In this document: one piece after another, positions 8,358-16,109 of the stretch
How the letters are laid out: each line of letters starts with the position of its first letter
Numbering within the stretch: the first letter of the stretch is position 1
Assembly (NCBI RefSeq): GCF_000428065.1
Contig: NZ_ATZF01000001.1
Coordinates: 53,822 to 117,821 of the forward strand
Source: Shimazuella kribbensis DSM 45090
GTDB lineage: Bacteria; Bacillota; Bacilli; Thermoactinomycetales; Thermoactinomycetaceae
Length of the DNA: 64,000 bases
Direction: 5' to 3'
Made by a program: the position numbers and the translations under genes
Notes under the pieces: model-generated
What the model saw: the letters and a program-made list of their open reading frames with translations, nothing else
Told to the model about the DNA's origin: nothing
Database searches by the model: none

Positions 8358-9345
8358 AACAATAGCTTCTTTTAGTTATCATTTAAAGAACATTATAGAA
8401 AGTGGTATCTCCTTAGTAGATAGCATACAGATGTTAACTTTACAGCAAGTAATACCGGAAAACAAAGGAAATAAACTCATACAGATGATTCAACAAGGGG
8501 AGAGTTTTTCAAATGCCCTGCAAGAGATTAGATTTCCAGTCATCTTTTGTTCGTTTATTCAAGCTGCTGAACTTCATGGCAACTTAATCTTTGCCTTACA
8601 GCAATGTCATCGTTACTACTTAACGAGAGCAAAGTGGGTCAAGAAGATGAAGAAAGTTATGTTTTATCCTGTTTTTATTCTTAGTTTTTTATGTTTAGGA
8701 TTAGTTTTCTTATCCATTGTTGTTCTTCCGAGTTTTTCAGCATTGTATGAATCGTTTTCTTACGAATTGCCCGCTACCACACGTTTTGTTTTTACTTTAT
8801 CACATGTATTCCCATATCTCATTGTCCTTATGATTACCCTTCTATTGTTATGTATTTGGGGGAGGAGAAGGCCAACATTTCAGGTCGTTTTTGTACGAGT
8901 CCCCTTTATTGCCGCATACTATCGCTACCGTTATACCCAATATTTGTCGTTACAATTAGGGTCCTTTATGGTAGCTGGGGTACCCATGCTTTCTACGATC
9001 ACCTTATTGGAGCAAATAACACCTTGGCCAACCTTGAGCAACTATTTAACAAATACGAAACAAAAACTGATTGATGGTGATACCTTGAGCAATATCGTCC
9101 AAGAGGATTCGGAAGCATTATTACCTATTTTTTCTCAGACGGTTGTGCTAGGAGAAGAGACGGGGAAATTAGGGGAGATGCTTGGACGATTGGCAATTAC
9201 AACAGAGGAGTGGCTCGCCGAAAAAATAGAGAAATGGATGACGTATTTAGAACCTATTTTGACACTCTTCATTGGGTTAGTAATGGCAATCGTAGTGATT
9301 TCCCTTTTTTTACCCATGTTTGGGTTAATACAAGCAGTTCAATAG
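8338..9345 (+). CDS. comGB: ComGB, competence pseudopilus polytopic membrane protein
   Basis: GspF/PilC-like inner-membrane platform protein of 335 residues. It has two T2SSF-type halves (about 10-130 and 200-320) and hydrophobic segments near residues 105-130, 155-175 and 305-330. ESGISLVDSI and VAGVPMLSTI mark the two repeats, and LGEETGKLGEML is typical. The start appears to be TTG within the end of comGA, with GGAGA about nine bases upstream. Confidence 0.92.
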   Translation: MHNWKNETIASFSYHLKNIIESGISLVDSIQMLTLQQVIPENKGNKLIQMIQQGESFSNALQEIRFPVIFCSFIQAAELHGNLIFALQQCHRYYLTRAKWVKKMKKVMFYPVFILSFLCLGLVFLSIVVLPSFSALYESFSYELPATTRFVFTLSHVFPYLIVLMITLLLLCIWGRRRPTFQVVFVRVPFIAAYYRYRYTQYLSLQLGSFMVAGVPMLSTITLLEQITPWPTLSNYLTNTKQKLIDGDTLSNIVQEDSEALLPIFSQTVVLGEETGKLGEMLGRLAITTEEWLAEKIEKWMTYLEPILTLFIGLVMAIVVISLFLPMFGLIQAVQ

Positions 9346-9356
9346 GAGGTAGTTGG

Positions 9357-9674
9357 ATGAAAAACAACACCGAAAATGGTTTTACTTTGGTAGAAATGTT
9401 GGTTGTACTATTTATTATTGGAATCATTATTGCCATTGCCTTACCTAATTTTATTCAAGCCAGTAAAAAAGCAAATATCCATGCAGATAAAGCAAATCGG
9501 AGAATGATTAGCATGCAGGTAGAAAACTACTATCTGGATAAAGGGAAATATCCAAATTCGATTCAGGTGCTAGTTACCGAAAAATATCTTCGTGCAGTTC
9601 CAGATTGTCCTGGAGACGCTGGTAAGTACAAACTGATCCATAAATCAGGGGAGATCCAAGTAATATGTCAGTAA
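9357..9674 (+). CDS. comGC: ComGC, major competence pseudopilin
   Basis: A longer open frame begins at 9210 inside comGB. The real start is the ATG at 9357 after AATAGGAGGTAG, giving 105 residues. The prepilin site is G8^FTLVEML followed by a hydrophobic helix. ComGC is the major subunit of the transformation pseudopilus and is processed by the prepilin peptidase ComC. The C-terminal YLRAVPDCPGDAGKYKL with two cysteines fits the family. It overlaps comGD by ten bases. Confidence 0.95.
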   Translation: MKNNTENGFTLVEMLVVLFIIGIIIAIALPNFIQASKKANIHADKANRRMISMQVENYYLDKGKYPNSIQVLVTEKYLRAVPDCPGDAGKYKLIHKSGEIQVICQ

Positions 9675-10105
9675 AAGCGAAAAATGAATCTGGTTTTACG
9701 CTCGTGGAATTAGTATGCACTATTAGTATCTTGGGACTTCTAGCTTCTCTTGCTATACCAAACTTATCTACCATCATTACCAAAGCAACTGATAATCAAA
9801 TGAAGTATCAAATTAGTACCCAATTGGAAGATGCACAATTTCTTGCGATGTCAAAGGAACAATCTGTTGTCGTTCATTTTACTAACCAGCAAATTATTAC
9901 CTATGCAAACCAAAAAAATCAGCATGTAACACAGCTACCAGAAGATATCGTTATCACAAGTAATTACAAAAACAATAAAGTTGTCTTTCAAAAATCTGGA
10001 CAAGTCCGAGGAGGAACGATTGTTTTTAAGAGAAATAAACAAGAATGGATGAAGGTTGTAATTCAGGTGGCAAGTGGAACGACGAAAGTAGTATTCCATG
10101 TTTAA
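9665..10105 (+). CDS. comGD: ComGD, minor competence pseudopilin
   Basis: A 146-residue type IV prepilin-like protein. The cleavage site is G10^FTLVELV and the hydrophobic segment runs to about residue 32. The rest is a strand-rich globular domain. It overlaps comGC at its start and comGE at its end, the tight coupling usual in comG operons. Assignment as ComGD rests on operon position and the GFTLVELV motif. Confidence 0.9.
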   Translation: MSVKAKNESGFTLVELVCTISILGLLASLAIPNLSTIITKATDNQMKYQISTQLEDAQFLAMSKEQSVVVHFTNQQIITYANQKNQHVTQLPEDIVITSNYKNNKVVFQKSGQVRGGTIVFKRNKQEWMKVVIQVASGTTKVVFHV

Positions 10106-10463
10106 ACAGGAATATGGCTTTACACTTGTTGAAACAATGGCTTCCATGCTTGTCATTTGTACATTGGTCGGTTGTGTAGTGCCTTTATATTTAACAGGTA
10201 AATCTTTTTCGAAAGATCGTATGCTGGAAAATCATGCTAGAGTTATTGCTCAGGCTGTGTTAGAAGAAAAACTTAGCAATTTAACAACAAGTAATAAAAC
10301 TAGTAGATGGAACACTTATGAGATTGAAGAAGAGGTGACACGAGTACAATTATTATGGAATGTAAAGATTACAGTCAAATGGAAAACGACAAAAAACCAG
10401 AATCAAACCGTGAAATTAGAAACACATCGCTTTCAGAGCGAGGTTACACATACATCGAAATGA
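10098..10463 (+). CDS. comGE: ComGE-like minor pseudopilin
   Basis: A 121-residue prepilin-type protein with processing site G7^FTLVETM and a hydrophobic helix to about residue 30 (LVICTLVGCVVPLYLTG). The remainder is polar and ends VKLETHRFQSEVTHTSK. Sequence conservation of ComGE is low, so its identity rests mainly on its place as the third pilin-like gene. It overlaps comGD and comGF. Confidence 0.8.
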   Translation: MFKQEYGFTLVETMASMLVICTLVGCVVPLYLTGKSFSKDRMLENHARVIAQAVLEEKLSNLTTSNKTSRWNTYEIEEEVTRVQLLWNVKITVKWKTTKNQNQTVKLETHRFQSEVTHTSK

Positions 10464-10885
10464 TGATCTCTTTTGCGTTAGTTACAACTATTTTTTTATT
10501 TGTTTTTGGTTTTTTCTTTCAGGTATCAAATGCAATTCAAATTCACCTTATAGAACATCAACTTTTCAAGCAATTTGATCGATTTTTAATACAGCTCCAA
10601 GATGACCAAGCCAATGGTATTCAACTAAAAGTAAATAAAAATCAACTAGAGATGGTAATGAAAGATGGACAACAAGTACGTTACTTATTTATCAAAGGTC
10701 AAATCATCCGTAGTTTAAAAAAGAACCCAGACTCTCCATATCGTGGATATACAATCTTATTAGATCATGTAAGGAAAATGAAGCATCAAACGTTATCAAA
10801 TGGGATAAAAATGGAGATTCAACTTTTTAATCGTAGTGCAAGCTATACCGGCAGTGCGTTTATTTGGGGGCGCATAGATGAATGA
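10379..10885 (+). CDS. comGF: ComGF, minor competence pseudopilin
   Basis: ComGF-type protein with a prepilin motif RG^YTYIEMMISFALV preceded by an unusually long leader. The open frame allows starts at 10355 or 10379. I chose the second because it gives the shorter leader, but neither has a good ribosome binding site, so translation probably depends on coupling from comGE, which it overlaps by over 80 bases. The conserved C-terminal block LFNRSASYTGSAFIWGRIDE resembles ComGF. Length is about 168 residues. Confidence 0.82.
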   Translation: MENDKKPESNREIRNTSLSERGYTYIEMMISFALVTTIFLFVFGFFFQVSNAIQIHLIEHQLFKQFDRFLIQLQDDQANGIQLKVNKNQLEMVMKDGQQVRYLFIKGQIIRSLKKNPDSPYRGYTILLDHVRKMKHQTLSNGIKMEIQLFNRSASYTGSAFIWGRIDE

Positions 10886-11256
10886 GAAGTGAAGATGGTT
10901 TTGTTTTACCAATATGTATGGTTTTAATCGCTTTGATTTCTACTTTGTTTTTGTTTGCTACTGAAGAATGGAGTAAATGGAAACTACAAAATCAGATTCG
11001 TCTTGCAATGGTACAAGCAGGGTATGCATCGGAGAGTGCGATCGCAATAAGACAAGCAGAGTTAAAAACGAATCCAGATGATTATCGAACAGTCCAGAAA
11101 CAAATCGGAAATTTCACTGTAGATACTACTATTTGGGAGTCTTTCGCAGGTACACTGTACATGGAGTCAGTTGCAAAAGATAAAAACGGTATAAAACAGA
11201 CAAAGACAGTAGAGTTAGAAAAAAACACACTTCGTATCTTATATTGGTTGGAGTAA
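10882..11256 (+). CDS. comGG: ComGG-like minor pseudopilin
   Basis: Last pilin-like gene of the operon, coupled to comGF through ATGA. It has an atypical short leader MRSEDG^FVLPICMV and a hydrophobic segment to residue 26. The 124-residue protein contains WSKWKLQNQIRLAMVQAGYASESAI, an alpha-1 helix typical of ComGG and GspK-like proteins. Identity is supported by order rather than strong motifs. Confidence 0.82.
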   Translation: MRSEDGFVLPICMVLIALISTLFLFATEEWSKWKLQNQIRLAMVQAGYASESAIAIRQAELKTNPDDYRTVQKQIGNFTVDTTIWESFAGTLYMESVAKDKNGIKQTKTVELEKNTLRILYWLE

Positions 11257-11272
11257 CAAAATTCGATATAAT
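11244..11272 (+). promoter_or_regulatory. candidate sigma-A promoter in front of the structured element
   Basis: TTGGTT, a 17-base spacer and TATAAT. It overlaps the end of comGG and would start transcription at about 11279, exactly where the structured non-coding segment begins. Confidence 0.5.
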
Positions 11273-11279
11273 AAACATT

Positions 11280-11732
11280 ACTGTCAACGACTCACCATCA
11301 AAATGGTGAGCTTGTAACGATCCGGTCATGCAAACGTCTTTCGACTCTGACCTTGAATTGGTGTTACATCAGGGCAGATTGACAGCTACCCGTTCTCTAT
11401 CAGACATGCTGATACAGACCTTGTGTTTAGGTACTAAAAATTCCCAAGGTAACAGAACCTTCTCGATAGCTTGTATCTTTTACGTAAGTAGAGCATTCCC
11501 TACTACAACTCCATAGATACAGTTGTCAAAGAACAAGGAGTGCCTAAGCCAATAGGCGAACCGTTTTCTCCTGGTGTATTCATTCTACACATATGTTTGT
11601 AATCCTTCTGGAAAAAGGTGGTGAAAAGACAGTAGAAAGGAATGGTTGCTCTAAGCATCCCAATAAAGGATACCGAGCAACGCCGACATTCCTCTACGCC
11701 AATGAATTGGCGAGTTTCCTGTCGGCAATCTC
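11280..11732 (+). ncRNA. structured non-coding element, IS605/ISC (HEARO or omega-RNA)-like
   Basis: No plausible gene, but dense secondary structure. A perfect 8-bp hairpin sits at 11291-11310 (CTCACCAT/ATGGTGAG), TATCAG/CTGATA at 11398-11414, and ACCTTG/CAAGGT at about 11419-11451. GTTGCTC/GAGCAAC follows near the 3' end. The last fold is GCCGACA/TGTCGGC enclosing CGCCAAT/ATTGGCG. The ATTCCTCT-hairpin-TTTCCTG pattern at the 3' end resembles ends of IS200/IS605 and IscB-associated elements. The element runs directly into ATGA, which is the aroK start. No transposase, TnpB or IscB gene is present. A large cis-acting leader of aroK is the alternative. Confidence 0.55.
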
Positions 11733-12266
11733 ATGAAAAAACATCTAATTATAATCGGATTTATGGGGACTGGTAAGTCTACAATAGGAAAAATGATCTC
11801 ACAGTCACTACGTTTGGAATATTTGGATACAGATGAAATAATTCAACGGGATAGAAATTGTTCGATTCCTGAGATCTTTGAAAAATACGGAGAGCTGACT
11901 TTTCGTAATCTTGAAACAGGGGTCATGGAGCAAACAGTACAAAACACGCATCCTAGTATTATTACAACAGGAGGTGGCATTGTTCTTCGTTCTGAAAATA
12001 GAGTGGCGATGAGTAAATATGGTTGGGTTTTTGCTTTGCATGCCCATCCAAAAGAAATTATTCGTCGATTGCAGGAAGATACATCTCGACCACTTTTACA
12101 AGGAGGATCGTTGGAGGAACGTGTTCTTCACTTATATGAAGAACGAAAACGACTGTACCAATTTGCAGATTATCATATTGATACAGACAATCAAACCGAA
12201 CAACAAGTAGCAAACCAAATCAAAGATATCTGGTTTAATCTCATAAAAAGCGGTGATGCTAAGTAA
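11733..12266 (+). CDS. aroK: shikimate kinase
   Basis: Phosphorylates shikimate at O3 in chorismate biosynthesis. The P-loop is GFMGTGKST at residues 9-17. LDTDEI carries the Mg/shikimate aspartates, TFRNLE holds the substrate arginine, TTGGGIVLR is the GGG motif, and RPLL marks the lid. It has 177 residues, normal for the family. The ATG has no ribosome binding site: the preceding bases belong to the structured element, suggesting insertion just before the start codon or leader-dependent translation. It sits between comG and yqzE, a neighbourhood seen in Bacillales. Confidence 0.95.
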   Translation: MKKHLIIIGFMGTGKSTIGKMISQSLRLEYLDTDEIIQRDRNCSIPEIFEKYGELTFRNLETGVMEQTVQNTHPSIITTGGGIVLRSENRVAMSKYGWVFALHAHPKEIIRRLQEDTSRPLLQGGSLEERVLHLYEERKRLYQFADYHIDTDNQTEQQVANQIKDIWFNLIKSGDAK

Positions 12267-12279
12267 TGAGGTGGTAACG

Positions 12280-12456
12280 ATGTCATTTAAAGATTGGATT
12301 ACCTACATGATTGAAAAAATGGTTTGGTTTTTGGAGACTCCTAAGAAGGAAAGAAAAGCTATTCGATCAACGAAAAAAGAGCCATGGTCCTATCGATGGT
12401 TTGGTATGATCCCGATGTCTATGAAGATAGCTGCTAAAAAAGTAAAAAAAAGGTGA
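12280..12456 (+). CDS. yqzE: YqzE family small protein
   Basis: 58 residues starting at the ATG of 12280, which follows TGAGGTGG; the longer frame from 12253 overlaps aroK and is less likely. KDWITYMIEKMVWFLETPKKERK and WSYRWFGMIPMSMKIAAKK match the YqzE pattern of Bacillales, where the gene also lies beside comG. Basic C-terminal tail. Function unknown. Confidence 0.85.
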   Translation: MSFKDWITYMIEKMVWFLETPKKERKAIRSTKKEPWSYRWFGMIPMSMKIAAKKVKKR

Positions 12457-12526
12457 GATATTAGATTTTTAACTTTTGCTGATGGAATCAATGTTTTAGA
12501 GACTATTATCTTATTTCTTTAAAAAA

Positions 12527-12552
12527 AGAGGGGCATCAGCCCCTTTTTCGTT
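12527..12552 (+). terminator. terminator after yqzE
   Basis: GGGGC-ATCA-GCCCC followed by TTTTTCG, preceded by an A tract. It ends the comG/aroK/yqzE region. Confidence 0.85.
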
Positions 12553-12738
12553 TGCCTGAATATGATATAATGTTGAACTGTACTTGTAGATATCATTATT
12601 TTGATAATACTTCTTATATATGATGGAAGTATTACCTTTAGTGTTTCTTTAAATTATATACCTAACTGTAACTACAAAAGTTTCAAGGAAAATACAATTA
12701 CTTCCAATAAGTTTCTACTTCTTAAGGAGCGAGTGCTC

Positions 12739-13839
12739 ATGATTCATCGTACGAAAACGAGACCAGTAAAAGTAGGCAACCTTCAAATAGGTGGCAATGA
12801 TCAAGTTGTTATTCAAAGTATGGCAACAACCAAAACACATGATGTAGAGGCAACAGTAAACGAAATCAATCGTCTCGCTGAAGCAGGATGTCAAATTGTA
12901 CGTGTAGCAGTACCTGATATGCGTGCAGCCGAAGCAATTCCAGAAATAAAAAAACAGATCTCTGTACCTCTGGTAGCGGATATTCATTTTGATTATAAAC
13001 TTGCTTTAAAAGCTATTGAGGGTGGGATTGATAAAATTCGTATCAATCCTGGGAACATTGGTCGTCGTGAGAAAGTAGAGGCAGTGGTTAAAGCTGCAAA
13101 AGAACGTGGTATTCCTATTCGTATTGGTGTTAATGCTGGCTCGTTAGAAAAACGCATTTTAGAGAAATATGGGTATCCTACAGCTGATGGAATGGTTGAA
13201 AGCGCATTGTATCATATTGGAATCTTAGAAGAGCTAGATTTCCATGATATTATCGTTTCATTAAAAGCGTCTGATGTTCGCCTTGCAATCGAGGCATATC
13301 AAAAAGCTTCTGCTGCCTTTGATTATCCTTTACATTTAGGGATTACAGAATCAGGTACCTTGTTCTCCGGTACAGTGAAAAGTGCAGCAGGACTAGGGGC
13401 GATTCTTTCACAAGGAATAGGCTCAACGTTGCGTATTTCTCTGAGTGCAGATCCTGTCGAAGAAGTAAAAGTGGCTAGGGAGTTATTAAAGACATTTGGA
13501 CTGGCTGCAAATGCGGCTACTTTAATTTCTTGTCCTACATGTGGAAGGATTGAAATTGATCTGATTTCCATTGCTAACGAAATTGAAGACTATATTTCAA
13601 CTATTAAAGCACCTATCAAAGTGAGTGTCCTTGGATGTGCTGTGAATGGACCTGGAGAAGCAAAAGAAGCTGATATCGGTATCGCAGGAGCTAGAGGAGA
13701 AGGATTGCTTTTCCGACATGGAGAGATCATTCGTAAAATACCAGAAGCTCAAATGGTAGAAGAGTTAAAAAAAGAAATCGACAAGCTAGCGGAAGAGTAT
13801 AGACAAAAGGAAAATCCAACACCCATCACTTCATCCTGA
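12739..13839 (+). CDS. ispG: 4-hydroxy-3-methylbut-2-enyl-diphosphate synthase
   Basis: [4Fe-4S] enzyme of the MEP isoprenoid pathway converting ME-cPP to HMBPP. The chosen ATG at 12739 follows AAGGAGCG and gives [14 protein letters not shown], 366 residues; an open frame extends 46 codons upstream but looks non-coding. Cluster ligands are visible in SCPTCGR and in [11 protein letters not shown]. The 5' leader is about 170 bases long with an AATACTTC/GAAGTATT hairpin at about 12606-12634. Its own terminator follows. Confidence 0.95.
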   Translation: MIHRTKTRPVKVGNLQIGGNDQVVIQSMATTKTHDVEATVNEINRLAEAGCQIVRVAVPDMRAAEAIPEIKKQISVPLVADIHFDYKLALKAIEGGIDKIRINPGNIGRREKVEAVVKAAKERGIPIRIGVNAGSLEKRILEKYGYPTADGMVESALYHIGILEELDFHDIIVSLKASDVRLAIEAYQKASAAFDYPLHLGITESGTLFSGTVKSAAGLGAILSQGIGSTLRISLSADPVEEVKVARELLKTFGLAANAATLISCPTCGRIEIDLISIANEIEDYISTIKAPIKVSVLGCAVNGPGEAKEADIGIAGARGEGLLFRHGEIIRKIPEAQMVEELKKEIDKLAEEYRQKENPTPITSS

Positions 13840-13840
13840 T

Positions 13841-13879
13841 AAAAAAGGTAAGTACTTCAAACAGTACTTACCTTTTTTT
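13841..13879. terminator. bidirectional terminator after ispG
   Basis: AAAAAAGGTAAGTACT pairs with AGTACTTACCTTTTTTT around a six-base loop. A-T tracts on both sides allow use from either direction. Confidence 0.85.
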
Positions 13880-14045
13880 ACTGCTTCATCAGCTTTCAAA
13901 TGCTGAATGAAGTACGAAACAAGGTAAGGATTCGAATTTTCGGCAACGAACGAACCATCCATTATAGCTTCTTCAACATGCTTCTGTATGAAATGATTTG
14001 CATTTAACCATACTAAAAGAAACATCTGTTGAAGGAGGGCCTATT

Positions 14046-14258
14046 TTGGGTAAAGTAGCTCTTACATTAGTGATTATTGGTGCATTAAACTGGTTACTTG
14101 TTGGTCTATTCCAATGGGATCTGGTCTCCGCTATTTTTGGTGGCGATGCAATACGTGAATCATCGTTACTTAGCAGAATTATTTATACTATTGTTGGTTT
14201 ATCTGGTATTTATGCCATCAAATATTTGTTCGAAGATCGTTCTCAAGTTAGGGAATAG
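14046..14258 (+). CDS. DUF378 small membrane protein
   Basis: TTG start at 14046, six bases after GAAGGAGGG, giving 70 residues. Two transmembrane helices are apparent (residues 4-24 and 43-63). The LVIIGALNWLLVGLFQWDLV and LSRIIYTIVGLSGIYAI motifs are diagnostic of DUF378 (YuzA-like). Function unknown. It is a single-gene unit with a terminator immediately after. Confidence 0.9.
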   Translation: MGKVALTLVIIGALNWLLVGLFQWDLVSAIFGGDAIRESSLLSRIIYTIVGLSGIYAIKYLFEDRSQVRE

Positions 14259-14259
14259 A

Positions 14260-14296
14260 AAAAAACTCCAGTTCCGTTAGAGCTGGAGTTTTTTTC
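14260..14296 (+). terminator. terminator after the DUF378 gene
   Basis: AAACTCCAG/CTGGAGTTT stem with a long T run. Confidence 0.85.
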
Positions 14297-14341
14297 ATGC
14301 ATAAGATAAAGGAAAGCTAAAAACAGAAAGGAGAGATAAAA

Positions 14342-15040
14342 TTGTATCCAATTATAGGGATGACAATGGATCAAGATAATAAAAAGTTTTTTCTGAATCA
14401 AGACTATGTACAATCAATTATACAAGCAGGCGGGATTCCATTACTTATTCCTTATATGGAAGACCCTATCATGATAAAAAAATTAGTTGATTCTTGCGAC
14501 GGATTGTTGTTAACAGGTGGAGAAGATGTAGATCCAATTCTTTATGGTGAGGAACCTTCTCCGAATTTAGGAGAAATTGTTCCAGCTAGAGATGAGATAG
14601 AACGAAAGGTATTCGATTTGTTTTTACAACAAAATAAGCCGATATTAGCAATATGTAGAGGTTGTCAGCTTGTGAATGTTGCATTTGGTGGGAATCTTTA
14701 TCAAGATATTCCTAGTCAAATTGCTTCAGAGGTGAATCATTGTCAAAGAGCACCACGTGGTTATGGTACACATTCCATTCATATCGAAAGAAATAGTTTA
14801 CTATTTAAAATTATAGGAAAACATAAAATACGTGTTAACTCTTATCATCATCAATCAGTGAAAACGTTGTCAGCACCCTTGGCTGCGTCTGCGCTCGCTA
14901 CAGATAATGTAATAGAAGCGATTGAAAGTGAAGCTCACGCTTTTTTGCTTGGTGTTCAATGGCATCCAGAAGGGATGGCCGTTTTACAAGATAAACATGC
15001 GATGCAACTTTTTTCTTCGTTTATTGATGCATGTAACTGA
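14342..15040 (+). CDS. gamma-glutamyl-gamma-aminobutyrate hydrolase family protein (peptidase C26)
   Basis: Class I glutamine-amidotransferase-like hydrolase of 232 residues. TGGEDVDPILYGE is the oxyanion region of the PuuD/C26 family, AICRGCQLVNVAFGG contains the nucleophilic cysteine, and GVQWHPEG provides the histidine-glutamate pair. Members cleave gamma-glutamyl bonds, for example in polyamine or GABA routes; the substrate here is unknown because no putrescine-pathway genes are nearby. The start is TTG after GAAAGGAGAG. Confidence 0.88.
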   Translation: MYPIIGMTMDQDNKKFFLNQDYVQSIIQAGGIPLLIPYMEDPIMIKKLVDSCDGLLLTGGEDVDPILYGEEPSPNLGEIVPARDEIERKVFDLFLQQNKPILAICRGCQLVNVAFGGNLYQDIPSQIASEVNHCQRAPRGYGTHSIHIERNSLLFKIIGKHKIRVNSYHHQSVKTLSAPLAASALATDNVIEAIESEAHAFLLGVQWHPEGMAVLQDKHAMQLFSSFIDACN

Positions 15041-15056
15041 GTTTCTTATCTGAAAC

Positions 15057-15086
15057 AAAAGCAACCATTGCAGTGGTTGCTTTTGT
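15057..15086. terminator. shared convergent terminator
   Basis: AAAAGCAACCA and TGGTTGCTTTT form a symmetric stem with A and T tracts. It lies between the convergent C26 hydrolase and cydB. Confidence 0.85.
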
Positions 15087-15095
15087 TTGTTTCCA

Positions 15096-16109
15096 TTATT
15101 TTTCATTTTTTACATACTTGGCGTTAAATAAAAAGAGCCACATTAGAAGAATCAAGGAGGGTATGAGTAAAACTAATCCTGCAATAAAAGCAATGACAAG
15201 CGCCCAACCCATAGTGGTGTTTGTAAGCCCGCTCTGTATGGTAATGTATGGATAGAGCAAATATGGTAGATGTGAATATCCATATCCAAAAAAGGCGAAT
15301 GCAAATTGCAACATCACAGTTAGGAATGATAATCCGAATAATTTACGTTTCCACATCAAAAGAACAGCGATAAGAAAGCAAACAAACGAACATGCAAAAA
15401 CCCAGCGAATATCCCAAGCTTTAGCAAAATGAATCGGATTGTGATGAGACAAGCCCCAAAATACCAAGACACTAGCTAAAATAGTAGGACCACTCCAAAA
15501 TAACGAGTATTTCCTTAATTGTTCCATAGCAAGTCTATCGCCTGCTTTATTGGCATAGTAGGTAAGGAAGCTAGCGCTAATATACAAGATACTTACAATC
15601 GCTAAAAACACAACAGTCCAGGAATAGGGGCTCTGAAATAGCTTTCCAGCAAGAAAATGGATTTGTTCACCTGATTGAACAATGAATCCCCCTTCAGAAA
15701 TGGTTAGACCTGTTGAGAGTGAAGCTGGAATAAACAAGCCTGTCATTCCATAAAGGAAGAGAAAAAATTTACTTTCTCTCCCCCCGTAGTTGGCAAATGC
15801 ATAAAATGAACCTCTTATGGTAAGAAGTATCAATGCAATACCCCCAGGAATGAGAAGAGCAGTCCCATAATAATAGGCAGTGTCAGGGAAAAATCCGACG
15901 ATTCCTACAATGAAGAAGATCAGGAAGACATTGGTGACTTCCCAGACTGGTGATAAATATCGATCAATAATTTTATTAATAATATGTTCTTTTTTTGTGA
16001 GGTAACTATAGTAAGAAAAGAAACCAGCACCAAAATCAATGGAAGCAACAATGATATATCCATACAAAAAGATCCATAATACGGTAATTCCTATAAGCTC
16101 CAGAGACAT
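15096..16109 (-). CDS. cydB: cytochrome bd-type quinol oxidase subunit II
   Basis: 337-residue polytopic CydB with about eight or nine helices, beginning MSLELIGITVLWIFLYGYII and containing SIDFGAGFF. It forms the bd oxidase with CydA and reduces oxygen to water with quinol electrons. Its ATG overlaps the cydA stop as TGATG and has AAGGAGGTATC upstream. No cydC or cydD follows; the operon ends at the shared terminator. Confidence 0.93.
   Translation of the reverse strand: MSLELIGITVLWIFLYGYIIVASIDFGAGFFSYYSYLTKKEHIINKIIDRYLSPVWEVTNVFLIFFIVGIVGFFPDTAYYYGTALLIPGGIALILLTIRGSFYAFANYGGRESKFFLFLYGMTGLFIPASLSTGLTISEGGFIVQSGEQIHFLAGKLFQSPYSWTVVFLAIVSILYISASFLTYYANKAGDRLAMEQLRKYSLFWSGPTILASVLVFWGLSHHNPIHFAKAWDIRWVFACSFVCFLIAVLLMWKRKLFGLSFLTVMLQFAFAFFGYGYSHLPYLLYPYITIQSGLTNTTMGWALVIAFIAGLVLLIPSLILLMWLFLFNAKYVKNEK

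Noticed and set aside
11328-11516. 62-codon frame within the structured element
   Set aside because: No ribosome binding site and the stems extend across it in a non-coding pattern.
12601-12738. 46-codon N-terminal extension of ispG
   Set aside because: Low-complexity A/T-rich leader with hairpins; family members begin near the ATG at 12739, which has the only ribosome binding site.
13831-14025. 64-codon minus-strand frame between ispG and the DUF378 gene
   Set aside because: It runs through the ispG terminator hairpin and into ispG, and has no ribosome binding site. The first 45 codons look somewhat protein-like, so a decayed gene is possible but unproven.
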